Of a stretch of DNA of 64,000 nt, positions 8,517 to 16,682 are shown in pieces. A program made the position numbers and the translations under genes. The stretch is from the NCBI RefSeq assembly GCF_900112615.1, contig NZ_FOMK01000002.1, positions 930,001 through 994,000 on the forward strand, given 5' to 3'. The stretch is from Chitinophaga sp. CF118 (GTDB lineage Bacteria; Bacteroidota; Bacteroidia; Chitinophagales; Chitinophagaceae). Positions within the stretch are counted from its first letter, which is position 1; the number at the start of each line of letters is the position of its first letter. The notes beneath the pieces are model-generated. The model worked only from the letters and a program-made list of their open reading frames with translations. It searched no databases and was not told the DNA's origin.

Positions 8517-9986
8517 ATGAAAAATAATACTTTTATTCTTATCGTTCTGCTTTGTCTTATTTGCTTTATATATCCTGCATCTGCTACCGTTTATTATGTA
8601 GCAAATAATGGCAGTGACAGCAACACAGGTACTTTAAGTCAGCCTTTTCTTACCATACAAAGAGCTCAGACTTCGGTGATAGCTGGTGATACTGTTTACA
8701 TTCGTGGTGGTTTATATTCCATGACAGAGGCCCAGATAGCCCAGTTCTCAAGCATTTGGGCATATGTTACCTTGCTTAATAAAAGTGGTAGCTCCGGCAA
8801 ACGTATCAATTATTGGGCTTACCCCGGAGAGAAACCGGTGTTTGACTATTCAGCTATTAAACCCGCCGGATACAGAATAAATGCTTTCCAGGTTACAGGC
8901 TCCTGGATACATATCAAAGGACTTGAAGTAACCGGTGTCCAGGTCACAATTACTACTCATACCCAAAGTGAATGTTTTGAAAACCAGGGTAACAACAATA
9001 TCTATGAAATGCTAAGTATGCATGATGGGAAAGCTATTGGTTTCTATTTAAATAAGGGTGGTAATAACCTGATATTGAATTGTGATGCTTATAATAACTG
9101 GGATAACGTTTCTGAAAATCAAAAAGGAGGTAATACCGATGGCTTTGGTTGTCACCCAAACAAATATGGAGCAGGTTATGTAAACAATGTTTTCAGAGGA
9201 TGCAGGGCATGGTTTAACAGCGATGACGGATATGATTGTATCAATGCTTTTGAAGCAGTCACGTTTGAGAACTGCTGGGCTTTTTACAATGGTTATTCCA
9301 CCTCTTTTGCCAGCCTGGGTGATGGTAACGGTTTTAAAGCAGGGGGATATGGAGTCTCTGCTTCACCTGATGTGCCCACAGTTATTCCACGCAACAATAT
9401 CAGATTTTGTTTAAGTGTACGGAACAAATCCAATGGCTTTTATTCCAACCATCATTTGGGCGGAAGTAACTGGTTCAACAACTCTGCTTATAATAACTCA
9501 GTGAATTATAATATGCTTAACAGAAGTTCAGATTTTACCGCAGACGTTCCCGGGTATGGTCATAATCTGAAAAATAATCTGGGCTATGGTGGCCGAAGCG
9601 CAGAGTATAGCAATATAGACTTTACTACCTGCAATGCTGATACCAATTATTTCAATTTGCCAGTCACTGTTAGTAATGCTGACTTTTTAAGTGTTGATCA
9701 AAGTTTGTTAACTGCAGCAAGACAGGCGGACGGTAGTTTACCGGCGAATGATTTTATGCATCTGGTATCAGGCAGTGATCTGCTGAATAAAGGAATAAAC
9801 ATCGGTTACCCATTCAATGGCTCAGCACCCGACCTGGGCTGCTTTGAAGCATCCAGTAACGCATGGGTTTCATCCTCCTATTCTCTCTTTTTTATCCATT
9901 TTATCATTGAAGATAATTTGATTGTCCGCTACCGTTTATTGGAAGATAGTTATGAGGTAGCAAAGGCATTAACCCTAAACAAGTAA
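8517..9986 (+). CDS. Polysaccharide lyase family 9-like pectate lyase, secreted
   Basis: The protein has 489 residues. A signal peptide ends near PASA (residue 24), then TVYYVANNGSDSNTGTLSQPFLTIQRA opens a parallel beta helix. PL9 landmarks are visible: GNTDGFGCH, FNSDDGYDCINA (calcium-binding Asp cluster) and GNGFKAGG, where Lys274 corresponds to the catalytic base of Pel9A-type lyases. Products would be unsaturated oligogalacturonides outside the cell. The fold appears to end at PDLGCFEAS (about residue 445). The remaining 43 residues are hydrophobic then charged, do not look like the helix or a type IX sorting tail, and may be a read-through extension. It is divergent from the SDR-GH28 pair. 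Confidence 0.8.
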   Translation: MKNNTFILIVLLCLICFIYPASATVYYVANNGSDSNTGTLSQPFLTIQRAQTSVIAGDTVYIRGGLYSMTEAQIAQFSSIWAYVTLLNKSGSSGKRINYWAYPGEKPVFDYSAIKPAGYRINAFQVTGSWIHIKGLEVTGVQVTITTHTQSECFENQGNNNIYEMLSMHDGKAIGFYLNKGGNNLILNCDAYNNWDNVSENQKGGNTDGFGCHPNKYGAGYVNNVFRGCRAWFNSDDGYDCINAFEAVTFENCWAFYNGYSTSFASLGDGNGFKAGGYGVSASPDVPTVIPRNNIRFCLSVRNKSNGFYSNHHLGGSNWFNNSAYNNSVNYNMLNRSSDFTADVPGYGHNLKNNLGYGGRSAEYSNIDFTTCNADTNYFNLPVTVSNADFLSVDQSLLTAARQADGSLPANDFMHLVSGSDLLNKGINIGYPFNGSAPDLGCFEASSNAWVSSSYSLFFIHFIIEDNLIVRYRLLEDSYEVAKALTLNK

Positions 9987-10071
9987 TAATACTCAAACAA
10001 GCAGAACCTTTTGGTGGGCTCAGAAAAAAATTCCTACATTTAAATTGTTAAACCCACAAAACCCTCAAACC

Positions 10072-12117
10072 ATGAGTTTCTATCCCTTAGTACAACCTGT
10101 ACATACCGCAGGCAATGTATTTTCATTCAAAGACATTACCCCTCCTTATCCGGATTCTCCCATTGGCTGGGGAGCACCCAATGCACCTGCAGATGCTACT
10201 GCGATTACTGCTGTATGGGGAGAAGTTCAACCCGCCGGAGGAATATCAGTACAAAGCACAGCCGCAACCGGCAGCCTGTCTGATATAGTAGTATTAAATG
10301 TCCCGGTCCCGGAGGGTGTCAACATCGTACACCTGTATTACGGAGAGTTCATCCCATTCAATTTTAATGTATCTGATGACAGGCTTACACTTACATCTTC
10401 AGACGATCTGACTAATCTGCTGGATGCTGTAAGTGCCTTATCTGTTACAGATATATTTCCGGCCAAAATAGAGAGCATTACGGAAGGAGTAATCACACTA
10501 TCAACTCCACTGGATAGTATACTAACAACCGGTACACATCTGTTCCGGCACTTTGATGTACAGGTAAATATTACCCCGGTAGTAAAGACCGCAAAAAGAG
10601 TTGCAGTCCAAAGAATACTGCCCGTTGCAGAACAACTTGCCCTTGGTGCAAAAACATCCGGCAATGGCTTTAACCTGAAATGGACAGTATTACCAGCAGA
10701 GCTAACCACTGCACCTAAGTTCGTAGCAATAGGATCCTCCACCTTCGCAGGCAGCGGTGCATCTGTATATGCTAATTCAGTTGCAGGCAAACTCGCTGCA
10801 CAACTCAATACTATTTCTCCGGGTACTGCCGTACTTTGTAATAACGCAGCATCTTTACAGGATACCCGTTATGCTTTGCCAAATGGTGCAGATCCACTCA
10901 CCAAAGAAAACAGGAACATCTCTATGGCCATGGCAGCCAACCCGACTGCCATTATTATTGCATTCCCTACAAACGATATTGGTAATGGATTAACACCTGC
11001 TCAGTTCCGGGATAATATACAAACCATGTATTCCCTTGCCCGTCAACGGGGCATTCCCACATTTGTAATTTCTCCGCAGCCACGTACCGGCTATAACGTA
11101 TCTCAGCAGAATGATCTGCTTACTGCGGCGGCATTGATTAAAGATATCATTCCGGTAGAATTCTATGCAGATGTAATGGAGCCGCTCAGAGATACAACAA
11201 GCACCACGAAACTTGCCGATTTAAACCCGCTGTATAATGCAGATAATATTCATCCAAACGATGCCGGGCATACCGTGATTTATAATATTCTCTGGAATCT
11301 TATCGTCAACTATTTTACGAACCCCGTTTATACTGCATATACTATCGAATCGGCTACTGTTAGCGGCAACGGTGTAATCCCTTATACCTGGAACTCTTTT
11401 GATACCATCACTTCCGGTTCCACCGTAAATAAGAACTACAGTCGTATAGATGGCGACTGGCACGCTTACCGCATCACTGCCACCAAGCCGGACAACAGCA
11501 CTACCACTCCAAGTGATCCTATCTGGATCTATCAGCCTATTCTCTCCTCTGCTGTTGAACAAACAGTGCAGATCGATTTTGGGCTGACCACAACGACCAC
11601 CCCTCCTGCTGACTGGAATAATTTTGCGACTTCCTCTTCAGGTCCAACATTGAACCAAACGTTAACCCTGACCGATAATCTGGGAGCATCCAGTGGCATT
11701 ACAGCAACGGTTACCAAAACATTCACAGCTGCCGGGGCTGGTGGTGCAAATAGCGGGGCCTATCCTAAATATGTAATGCAGGATAACTGGTATATGTCCA
11801 GCACACAGGTATTAAGAGCACAACTTCAACTCAGCGGATTATTACCGGCGAATTTATATAACATTGAATTTCTAAGCAGCCGGGATACAACTACGATTGA
11901 CAGAATTATGTGCCTTACCGTGAATGATGGAACTGCAGTAGATAAACGGGATTCAATGGCTTGTGCTATCGCCCCGGATACACCCAATCAGTTTGGTATC
12001 CGCACATTGCAGGGTATTGTACCTACTTCTGCCGGGGACATTACTATTGATATCCATTGCGCGGGCACCCTCTCCTATATCAATGGGATGGTAATAAGGA
12101 GAATGAGTAATATCTGA
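10072..12117 (+). CDS. SGNH/GDSL hydrolase-domain protein without signal peptide
   Basis: The product has 681 residues from ATG 10072; a TTG at 10045 would add nine residues. Residues 1-210 are a Pro/Thr/Val-rich beta region of unknown type. The SGNH core follows: block I FVAIGSSTFAG (nucleophile Ser223), block III FPTND (Asn301), block V DNIHPNDAGH (Asp391, His394). Two beta-rich modules of about 110 and 160 residues make up the C-terminus, the last resembling a carbohydrate-binding or fibronectin-like domain. Secreted SGNH enzymes deacetylate plant or microbial glycans, yet no signal peptide or membrane segment is present here. Export may need another route, or the protein may be intracellular or part of a particle. 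Confidence 0.7.
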   Translation: MSFYPLVQPVHTAGNVFSFKDITPPYPDSPIGWGAPNAPADATAITAVWGEVQPAGGISVQSTAATGSLSDIVVLNVPVPEGVNIVHLYYGEFIPFNFNVSDDRLTLTSSDDLTNLLDAVSALSVTDIFPAKIESITEGVITLSTPLDSILTTGTHLFRHFDVQVNITPVVKTAKRVAVQRILPVAEQLALGAKTSGNGFNLKWTVLPAELTTAPKFVAIGSSTFAGSGASVYANSVAGKLAAQLNTISPGTAVLCNNAASLQDTRYALPNGADPLTKENRNISMAMAANPTAIIIAFPTNDIGNGLTPAQFRDNIQTMYSLARQRGIPTFVISPQPRTGYNVSQQNDLLTAAALIKDIIPVEFYADVMEPLRDTTSTTKLADLNPLYNADNIHPNDAGHTVIYNILWNLIVNYFTNPVYTAYTIESATVSGNGVIPYTWNSFDTITSGSTVNKNYSRIDGDWHAYRITATKPDNSTTTPSDPIWIYQPILSSAVEQTVQIDFGLTTTTTPPADWNNFATSSSGPTLNQTLTLTDNLGASSGITATVTKTFTAAGAGGANSGAYPKYVMQDNWYMSSTQVLRAQLQLSGLLPANLYNIEFLSSRDTTTIDRIMCLTVNDGTAVDKRDSMACAIAPDTPNQFGIRTLQGIVPTSAGDITIDIHCAGTLSYINGMVIRRMSNI

Positions 12118-12138
12118 GGTCCGAAACGCGAAATTTGG

Positions 12139-12146
12139 TAATTTTG
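12139..12146 (+). promoter_or_regulatory. Perfect -7 box four bases from the ATG (possible leaderless start)
   Basis: TAATTTTG matches TAnnTTTG exactly and ends 4 bases before the ATG at 12151. If transcription begins about 4 bases after the box, the mRNA would start at the initiation codon. No clear TTTG lies 19-20 bases upstream. Confidence 0.45.
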
Positions 12147-12150
12147 CATC

Positions 12151-12657
12151 ATGACACAGGATTTACATCAATTACTGCCAGCAGACTTTCACCCTGCCTC
12201 CAGGGTGTGGATATATCAGAGTAACCGTCCTTTCAACGAACAGGAAGTACTGGAAATTAATGAACAACTACATCAGTTCACTACCCAATGGCAGGCGCAC
12301 GGAGCCCCTGTTAAAGGATGGGGACAACTCCTGTTCAACCAGGTGGTGGTATTAATAGCCGATGAATCCGCTACAATGGTAAGCGGCTGTAGTACAGATA
12401 GTTCAGTCAGGATCATTAAGAGCATGGAGAACCAGTATAAGGTGAACTTCTTCGATCGCCTGTTGCTGGCCTTCCTGGTAAAGGACAAACTGCAATTACT
12501 ACCAATGGCTCAATTGGCCTATGCCCTGGAAAAAGGCTTTATAGACGAAAACACTATCTACCTGAACAATACCGTATTAACAAAAAAGGAACTTGAACAA
12601 AACTGGCTGATAGCACTTAAAAACAGCTGGCTTGCAAAGAAGCTCTCCCTCGTTTAG
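12151..12657 (+). CDS. Conserved Bacteroidota protein of unknown function
   Basis: The protein has 168 residues. It matches a family widespread in Bacteroidota that begins with SRVWIYQSNRPFNEQEV and contains WQAHGAPVKGWGQL, then ADESATMVSGCSTDSSVR and NQYKVNFFDRLLLAF. The block SGCSTDSSVRIIKSME is strongly conserved and holds the only Cys residue likely to matter. Databases often label this family ABC transporter ATPase, but there is no Walker A, signature or Walker B, so that name is unsupported. No signal peptide or membrane helix is seen, and a cytoplasmic role is inferred. It has its own -7 box and terminator, so it is monocistronic. Confidence 0.8.
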   Translation: MTQDLHQLLPADFHPASRVWIYQSNRPFNEQEVLEINEQLHQFTTQWQAHGAPVKGWGQLLFNQVVVLIADESATMVSGCSTDSSVRIIKSMENQYKVNFFDRLLLAFLVKDKLQLLPMAQLAYALEKGFIDENTIYLNNTVLTKKELEQNWLIALKNSWLAKKLSLV

Positions 12658-12663
12658 TATATT

Positions 12664-12703
12664 CCACTGAAGGGTCCGGTAAAAGGCCCTTCAGTGGTTT
12701 TTT
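12664..12703 (+). terminator. Rho-independent terminator
   Basis: Perfect 11-bp stem (CCACTGAAGGG / CCCTTCAGTGG) with a 12-base loop and a run of six T, starting 7 bases after the stop of the preceding gene. Confidence 0.85.
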
Positions 12704-12806
12704 GTTTCATATCTAATTCGCCACCGTTAACTTTTCATTAACAGATTTTACAGACTTATAACGTATTGTTGTCCTAAATAATTCCACACTTAAAATTACC
12801 CACGTT

Positions 12807-13382
12807 ATGAGCACTGTAACCCCACTCCCTGCAAAAAAGCAGAAACCCGGTATTTTAAAAATCGTCTTACTTATTATTGCTGTTCTTTTTGTTATTGGCC
12901 TCATCAGAAAACTGGTTGATGATAATCAAAAAGGAAAGGATGTAACCTCCACGGATGCTCCTGCCAGTACAGCTATAACTATCAGGCAAACACTCAAAAC
13001 CCAGTATTTTGATGTTACCGTAAACAAGGTATCCATTGTAAAAAGAATCAATGATCCAAGCGGACTTGGTATGCACCATTTAGCAGACTCAGGTTCAAAG
13101 TTCCTGGTATTAAATACTACTTTCAAAAATACAGGTAGTGAAAGCCATATGGTGACAGATGGCAATGTGCATATAACCTATCAGGGCAAATCTTATAATT
13201 TCGATAATGCAGAAATCGTGCTAATGGAAGGTTATGATTTATTCACAGATCAACTGAACCCACTTATTGTTAAAACAACCAATCTGGTATATAAAATACC
13301 TGAGGAAGTAGGTGGGGAAGCATTCTACAATCCGGAAAGGGCTAAGATCGATGAAACAATCTCTCTTGGCATTATTCAATAA
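12807..13382 (+). CDS. DUF4352 (telokin-like) domain membrane-anchored protein
   Basis: The protein has 191 residues. A short basic N-terminus is followed by one membrane segment (residues 16-34) ending at RKLVDDNQK, so the rest is predicted to be outside the cytoplasm. Residues 55-190 form an Ig-like beta sandwich of the DUF4352 type, with the characteristic SKFLVLNTTFKNTGSESHMV segment and a late strand LVYKIPEEV. Proteins of this family are often ligand-binding or structural partners at the cell envelope, and no enzyme activity is expected. It lies between two terminators and is probably expressed alone. There is no Shine-Dalgarno. Confidence 0.75.
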   Translation: MSTVTPLPAKKQKPGILKIVLLIIAVLFVIGLIRKLVDDNQKGKDVTSTDAPASTAITIRQTLKTQYFDVTVNKVSIVKRINDPSGLGMHHLADSGSKFLVLNTTFKNTGSESHMVTDGNVHITYQGKSYNFDNAEIVLMEGYDLFTDQLNPLIVKTTNLVYKIPEEVGGEAFYNPERAKIDETISLGIIQ

Positions 13383-13392
13383 ATAATGATGG

Positions 13393-13432
13393 AAAGAGTC
13401 TGGATCAAAAATACGATCCAGACTCTTTTTTT
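13393..13432 (+). terminator. Rho-independent terminator between convergent genes
   Basis: Perfect 14-bp stem (13393-13406 with 13415-13428), 8-base loop and T-run. It lies between the DUF4352 gene (+) and the lysozyme gene (-), whose stop is 4 bases away, and may act on both. Confidence 0.85.
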
Positions 13433-13435
13433 ATA

Positions 13436-13927
13436 TTATTCAAAAAACTCCAGTTCTCCCGCCAGGTATAAATAAGCCTCTGCTTTTCTCCTTCTGGTCA
13501 ATCCATCCAGCACTTTCCCCCCGGCTACATTCCATTTCAGGAATTCACTCACAATAGTCGGATCTTTCGGATTCAGTTTAACCAGCTTAAGCAGGGTGCT
13601 ATCTCCCAATCCTTCCGCAATACCATTATTATTCAGATCACTCCCTACATTATATGCGAATGAAACAAGACTGTCAAACTGCTGCTGTTTTAATACCACT
13701 CCTTTCGTCAGCTTATTTACATCCGCCACAAATCCCTTGGTGATACTGGCAAACAGCTTATCAGCATTCACCTGTGTAATCGTATCTCCTTTTTTCACCG
13801 GCAGGTCATTTTCATAGATTGTATTTCCCCAGCCAATTGTCCATATGCCTTTACTATCCTGGTATGCAGCTAATTTGCACTTCTCAAAGTGTTTGATAAG
13901 CTTTGTACCCTTATCGCCTAATTCCAT
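13436..13927 (-). CDS. GH24 (T4-type) lysozyme without signal peptide
   Basis: The protein has 163 residues. The GH24 triad is readable by spacing: Glu15 (HFE), Asp24 (YQD) and Thr30 (WTIGWGNT), identical in spacing to Glu11/Asp20/Thr26 of T4 lysozyme. The C-terminal RRRKAEAYLYL helix is also typical. It would cut the MurNAc-GlcNAc bond of peptidoglycan. No signal peptide or membrane anchor is present and no holin or spanin gene is adjacent, so it is either a leftover of a prophage, part of a contractile or secreted particle, or exported by an unrecognised route. No other phage genes are visible here. The start ATG is preceded by an A-rich leader. Confidence 0.85.
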   Translation of the reverse strand: MELGDKGTKLIKHFEKCKLAAYQDSKGIWTIGWGNTIYENDLPVKKGDTITQVNADKLFASITKGFVADVNKLTKGVVLKQQQFDSLVSFAYNVGSDLNNNGIAEGLGDSTLLKLVKLNPKDPTIVSEFLKWNVAGGKVLDGLTRRRKAEAYLYLAGELEFFE

Positions 13928-14001
13928 AGTATAATGCTGTTTAAGATAAAGTAACAGACATTAAATATATATAATATCTATCACTTATCCCTATCTGCTC
14001 C

Positions 14002-14937
14002 CTACTTCCTTTCTGTTAGTATATATGTAGTATCTGTTACGTTGCTTATTGTAAGATCCATTGTTTCAGATAAGATAGCGAGTGCAACTGCCAGTGGAAT
14101 TTCTCTGAAACGAATAGTAACATTTCTCTTAAGTATAGCCGGATCCATAACTTTCAGCTGTATATGATAAAGGGCAGATAATTCTTCCAGGACAATACCC
14201 AACGCCTGGTTGTTGAATGCAAGATCATTATTGGCCCATCCACAGCGGTATTCATAATTGCCTTCTATTCCGGATACCTCTCCGGTATATTGATCTACAA
14301 TCCCCATTTTACCCCTGGTAAGCGTTACTGTATTGCTTTTCCCTTCCAGGCTTACCTTTCCATCCCATATAATAACATCTGCGCCTGCAGGCGTCCGTTT
14401 TACATTGAATGAGGTGCCCAGTACATGTATAACAGCATTTCCGGCTTTGATCCGGAATTCCTGCTTTTCATCTTTCACTATTCTAAAAAATGCTTCTCCG
14501 TTTCCGAGGATTACTTCTCTCCTTTTATAATGTAATGCTGTTCCGGGTTTAAGATATACAAGGGAACCATCTGGTAATAAGAGGCTGTCTTTCAGGACTC
14601 CGCTGGCTATGTAAGTGTTCCAGTGTGATGTAGAAGAATAATAGAAATACCAGCCGGTAATAACAAATAATGGTAATAATATGGCGGCTACCTTAAGCCA
14701 CCACCTGTTATGGGATACAGGTTGCACCTGTTGCATCAGCATTTCCAGTCCTTCGTTCGTATTAAATACTCCGAATGGAGTATTGCCGGCAGTTTCCCAG
14801 ATCCGTTTGATCTCACTATAAAGAGAACGGTTACTGTTGGAGGCAGACAGCCACTCCTGCAACATTGCCTGTTGAGATGTGCTGGCGCTCCCCGAAAGAC
14901 TGGCGATTACGAAATCCTGAATTGCTGTTTTTTCCAT
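14002..14937 (-). CDS. FecR family anti-sigma factor (no partner nearby)
   Basis: The protein has 311 residues. The N-terminal cytoplasmic segment (1-80) corresponds to the sigma-binding region, a single membrane helix spans about 82-100, and the periplasmic FecR domain (about 105-215) shows LPDGSLVYLKPGT, GEAFFRI and VIHVLGTSFNVK. The C-terminal DUF4974-type domain (SALYHIQLKVMDP...) follows. Such proteins normally sit between an ECF sigma factor and a SusC-type receptor and transmit receptor occupancy. Here neither partner is adjacent: upstream lies a small unrelated gene, downstream the lysozyme. It may act on a sigma factor elsewhere or be a remnant. The frame is intact and all key segments are present. 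Confidence 0.85.
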   Translation of the reverse strand: MEKTAIQDFVIASLSGSASTSQQAMLQEWLSASNSNRSLYSEIKRIWETAGNTPFGVFNTNEGLEMLMQQVQPVSHNRWWLKVAAILLPLFVITGWYFYYSSTSHWNTYIASGVLKDSLLLPDGSLVYLKPGTALHYKRREVILGNGEAFFRIVKDEKQEFRIKAGNAVIHVLGTSFNVKRTPAGADVIIWDGKVSLEGKSNTVTLTRGKMGIVDQYTGEVSGIEGNYEYRCGWANNDLAFNNQALGIVLEELSALYHIQLKVMDPAILKRNVTIRFREIPLAVALAILSETMDLTISNVTDTTYILTERK

Positions 14938-15108
14938 GATTGTATACTACTATGACAATCCACGGAAAGCAAACATTGATGTGAATACTCATTTTTTTTC
15001 TTCCAGCTGTCACTTTTTAATAATAATCCGGTCTCATCAGCTATTTCCCGGGATTCAGGGTATTGAGTAAAATACATGTGACAACTACAAAAACATCCCT
15101 TCTCCTGC

Positions 15109-15140
15109 CTTGCTTTTTTCTATTTAAATACTTAATCTTG
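15109..15140 (+). promoter_or_regulatory. Candidate promoter for the 77-residue gene
   Basis: CTTG at 15109-15112, 20-base spacer, TAATCTTG at 15133-15140 (one mismatch to TAnnTTTG). The predicted start near 15144 leaves a 16-base leader before ATG 15160. Confidence 0.4.
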
Positions 15141-15159
15141 CAGATATTGAAAAAATACC

Positions 15160-15393
15160 ATGATTAAATCCTATCCAATCTCATTTTTTACAAGAGACGA
15201 TTCAAAAGTAATTGTTGATAAATTAAGTGAAAATGAATACTTTTTTACGATAAAACGTGAAAATGGGGAAAAAGATACGCTTACATGGCGTACGGTACCT
15301 GGAGAAATAAGGAAGAGTACCAGCCCTGATGAAAAGATTGCCCCTCATCAGCAACAGGCTTTAAATGCATTCTGGGAGTTGTACGAATACTAA
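15160..15393 (+). CDS. Small conserved-looking protein of unknown function
   Basis: The protein has 77 residues with a mixed alpha/beta composition: strands ISFFTRD, KVIVDKL, YFFTIKREN and LTWRTVP, then a C-terminal helix rich in Gln/Ala ending FWELYEY. No signal peptide, Cys or membrane segment is present. I do not recognise the family. A plausible promoter lies upstream and the coding statistics look normal (full codons, no low complexity), so I consider it real. Its last bases overlap a short ORF on the opposite strand. Confidence 0.55.
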   Translation: MIKSYPISFFTRDDSKVIVDKLSENEYFFTIKRENGEKDTLTWRTVPGEIRKSTSPDEKIAPHQQQALNAFWELYEY

Positions 15394-15566
15394 TCTGCTA
15401 ACATCGTATAAAGTAATAAACAGGAAAAAATCAGGGTGCCTGTTCCATCCACAGTAGAATCGTATTTCAAATGGTTTATTCTGATGGCTGGATTAGATTT
15501 GAAGAAATTATTCATGTTTAGTTCCAATGCACCGGTGGTTGGACTAACAAAATGTCTGCTTTTCAT
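15390..15566 (-). CDS. Possible 58-residue small protein
   Basis: An ORF of 58 codons runs on the minus strand from the ATG at 15566 to the TAG ending at 15390. It reads MKSRHFVSPTTGALELNMNN, a polar middle, then FSCLLLYTMLAD, a short hydrophobic end. The upstream sequence is A/C-rich (CAACAAAACCTCCTCAAAAATT). It overlaps the convergent gene by four bases. The amino-acid composition is protein-like and the ORF fills what would otherwise be an empty gap, but no homology is recognised and there is no independent proof of translation. Confidence 0.35.
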   Translation of the reverse strand: MKSRHFVSPTTGALELNMNNFFKSNPAIRINHLKYDSTVDGTGTLIFSCLLLYTMLAD

Positions 15567-16019
15567 AATTTTTGAGGAGGTTTTGTTGCAATATACGATG
15601 CTTCACACTTAGAATAAGTTAATAGTTTGATTATTAGTACTATAGTAAAAATTTTAATTGGTATAAAACTTAATATAGTTTTAGAGTCTATACATATAAA
15701 CAAGTATTACAGCATAAATACAAGTGATCCCATTTCTCATAACTCCCTGTAAATAAATATTTTCGCTCAAGCACCGTACTAATCCATTTTTTTTGTAGAC
15801 TTGCATTAATTTGTCGGGCGCAATACTTTACTTCTCTCATATTTATTAGTTTTTTTGTTGGATTTACCCCATATATTCTCTGTACTATGATGAGTACTGG
15901 TATATTCTCTAACCTCATTCCCTCTATGTATCCGGTAGCTACCGTAATACCTTTAGCTGTCCGTCTAATTGTCTTGATGTATAGTTCACACTTTCCTTTC
16001 ACTATTAATACTCCCCAAA
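15567..16019. other. Gene-poor, AT-rich gap upstream of the response regulator
   Basis: About 450 bases with several AT-rich patches (for example ATAGTAAAAATTTTAATTGG near 15650). A minus-strand frame of 104 codons at 15688-16002 lies here; it is Cys- and Lys-rich, has no recognisable features, and I do not support it as a gene. The promoter of the regulator at 16020 must lie in this gap, but I found no convincing TAnnTTTG box. Confidence 0.4.
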
Positions 16020-16667
16020 ATGTCTATTCCCGTTAAGATCACCATTGCAGACGACCACACCCTTTTCCTGGATGGCATCTGTTCCATGTTACAACAGGAA
16101 AATAACCTTCAGGTGATCAATACTGCTGCTGATGGCAAAGAGCTGCTAACCCTGCTAGACATAGAACAGCCGGATATTGTGATACTTGATATAAATATCA
16201 GCGGGCTGGAAGTAACGAAACAGATTAAACAACGCTATCCCTGCACACAGGTTATCATATTATCGTCTTACAATGAACCTCACCTCGCATCCCAGGCCCG
16301 TAATAATGGGGCCAGTGGATACCTGCTTAAAAACTGCAGGAAGGACGACCTCATCCACGCCATCCATCTCGTAGTGGCTGGTGGTTTCAGTTTTCCCGGT
16401 AATACTAGTTATACGGATACCACATTCCTGAAAATGTATCACCTTACCAAACGGGAAATGGAAATCGTAGAACTAATCAGCAGGCAATACACTAATCAGC
16501 AGATAGCAGACCTTCTTTATCTCAGTATTTATACCATAGAAACTCACCGTAAAAACATCATGCAAAAGCTGCAACTGAAAACCCCCGCAGCTTTGATCAG
16601 GTTTATACTCACTAACCCATGCCATTCTGTCATTTTCGGATTTTATTGCTTAGTTTTGCTTTCCTAA
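16020..16667 (+). CDS. LuxR/NarL-type response regulator (orphan)
   Basis: The protein has 215 residues. Receiver domain: Asp11-Asp12 (ADDH), phospho-acceptor Asp57 (VILDINISG), Lys104 (YLLKN). The usual D-x-x-M-P segment after the acceptor is altered (DINISGLEV; the Met-Pro pair is absent and the loop is about two residues shorter), so phosphorylation chemistry may be modified. The C-terminal GerE-type HTH is intact (LTKREMEIVELISRQYTNQQIADLLYLS, then THRKNIMQKL). The last 15 residues (CHSVIFGFYCLVLLS) are hydrophobic and unlike the family, perhaps an extension by a lost stop. No sensor kinase is adjacent. It sits 15 bases upstream of miaB, possibly by chance. Confidence 0.85.
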   Translation: MSIPVKITIADDHTLFLDGICSMLQQENNLQVINTAADGKELLTLLDIEQPDIVILDINISGLEVTKQIKQRYPCTQVIILSSYNEPHLASQARNNGASGYLLKNCRKDDLIHAIHLVVAGGFSFPGNTSYTDTTFLKMYHLTKREMEIVELISRQYTNQQIADLLYLSIYTIETHRKNIMQKLQLKTPAALIRFILTNPCHSVIFGFYCLVLLS

Positions 16668-16682
16668 AATTACTTGCAAAGA

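Noticed and set aside
10338..10808. 156-codon antisense frame in the SGNH gene
   Set aside because: Long only because of the base composition of the real gene; Ser/Thr/Val-rich without motif.
12151..12657. Calling this gene an ABC transporter ATPase
   Set aside because: No Walker A, signature or Walker B; the name is a database inheritance.
15688..16002. 104-codon minus-strand frame upstream of the LuxR-type regulator
   Set aside because: It begins 18 bases from a divergent gene, is Cys/Lys rich, matches nothing I know and has no promoter.
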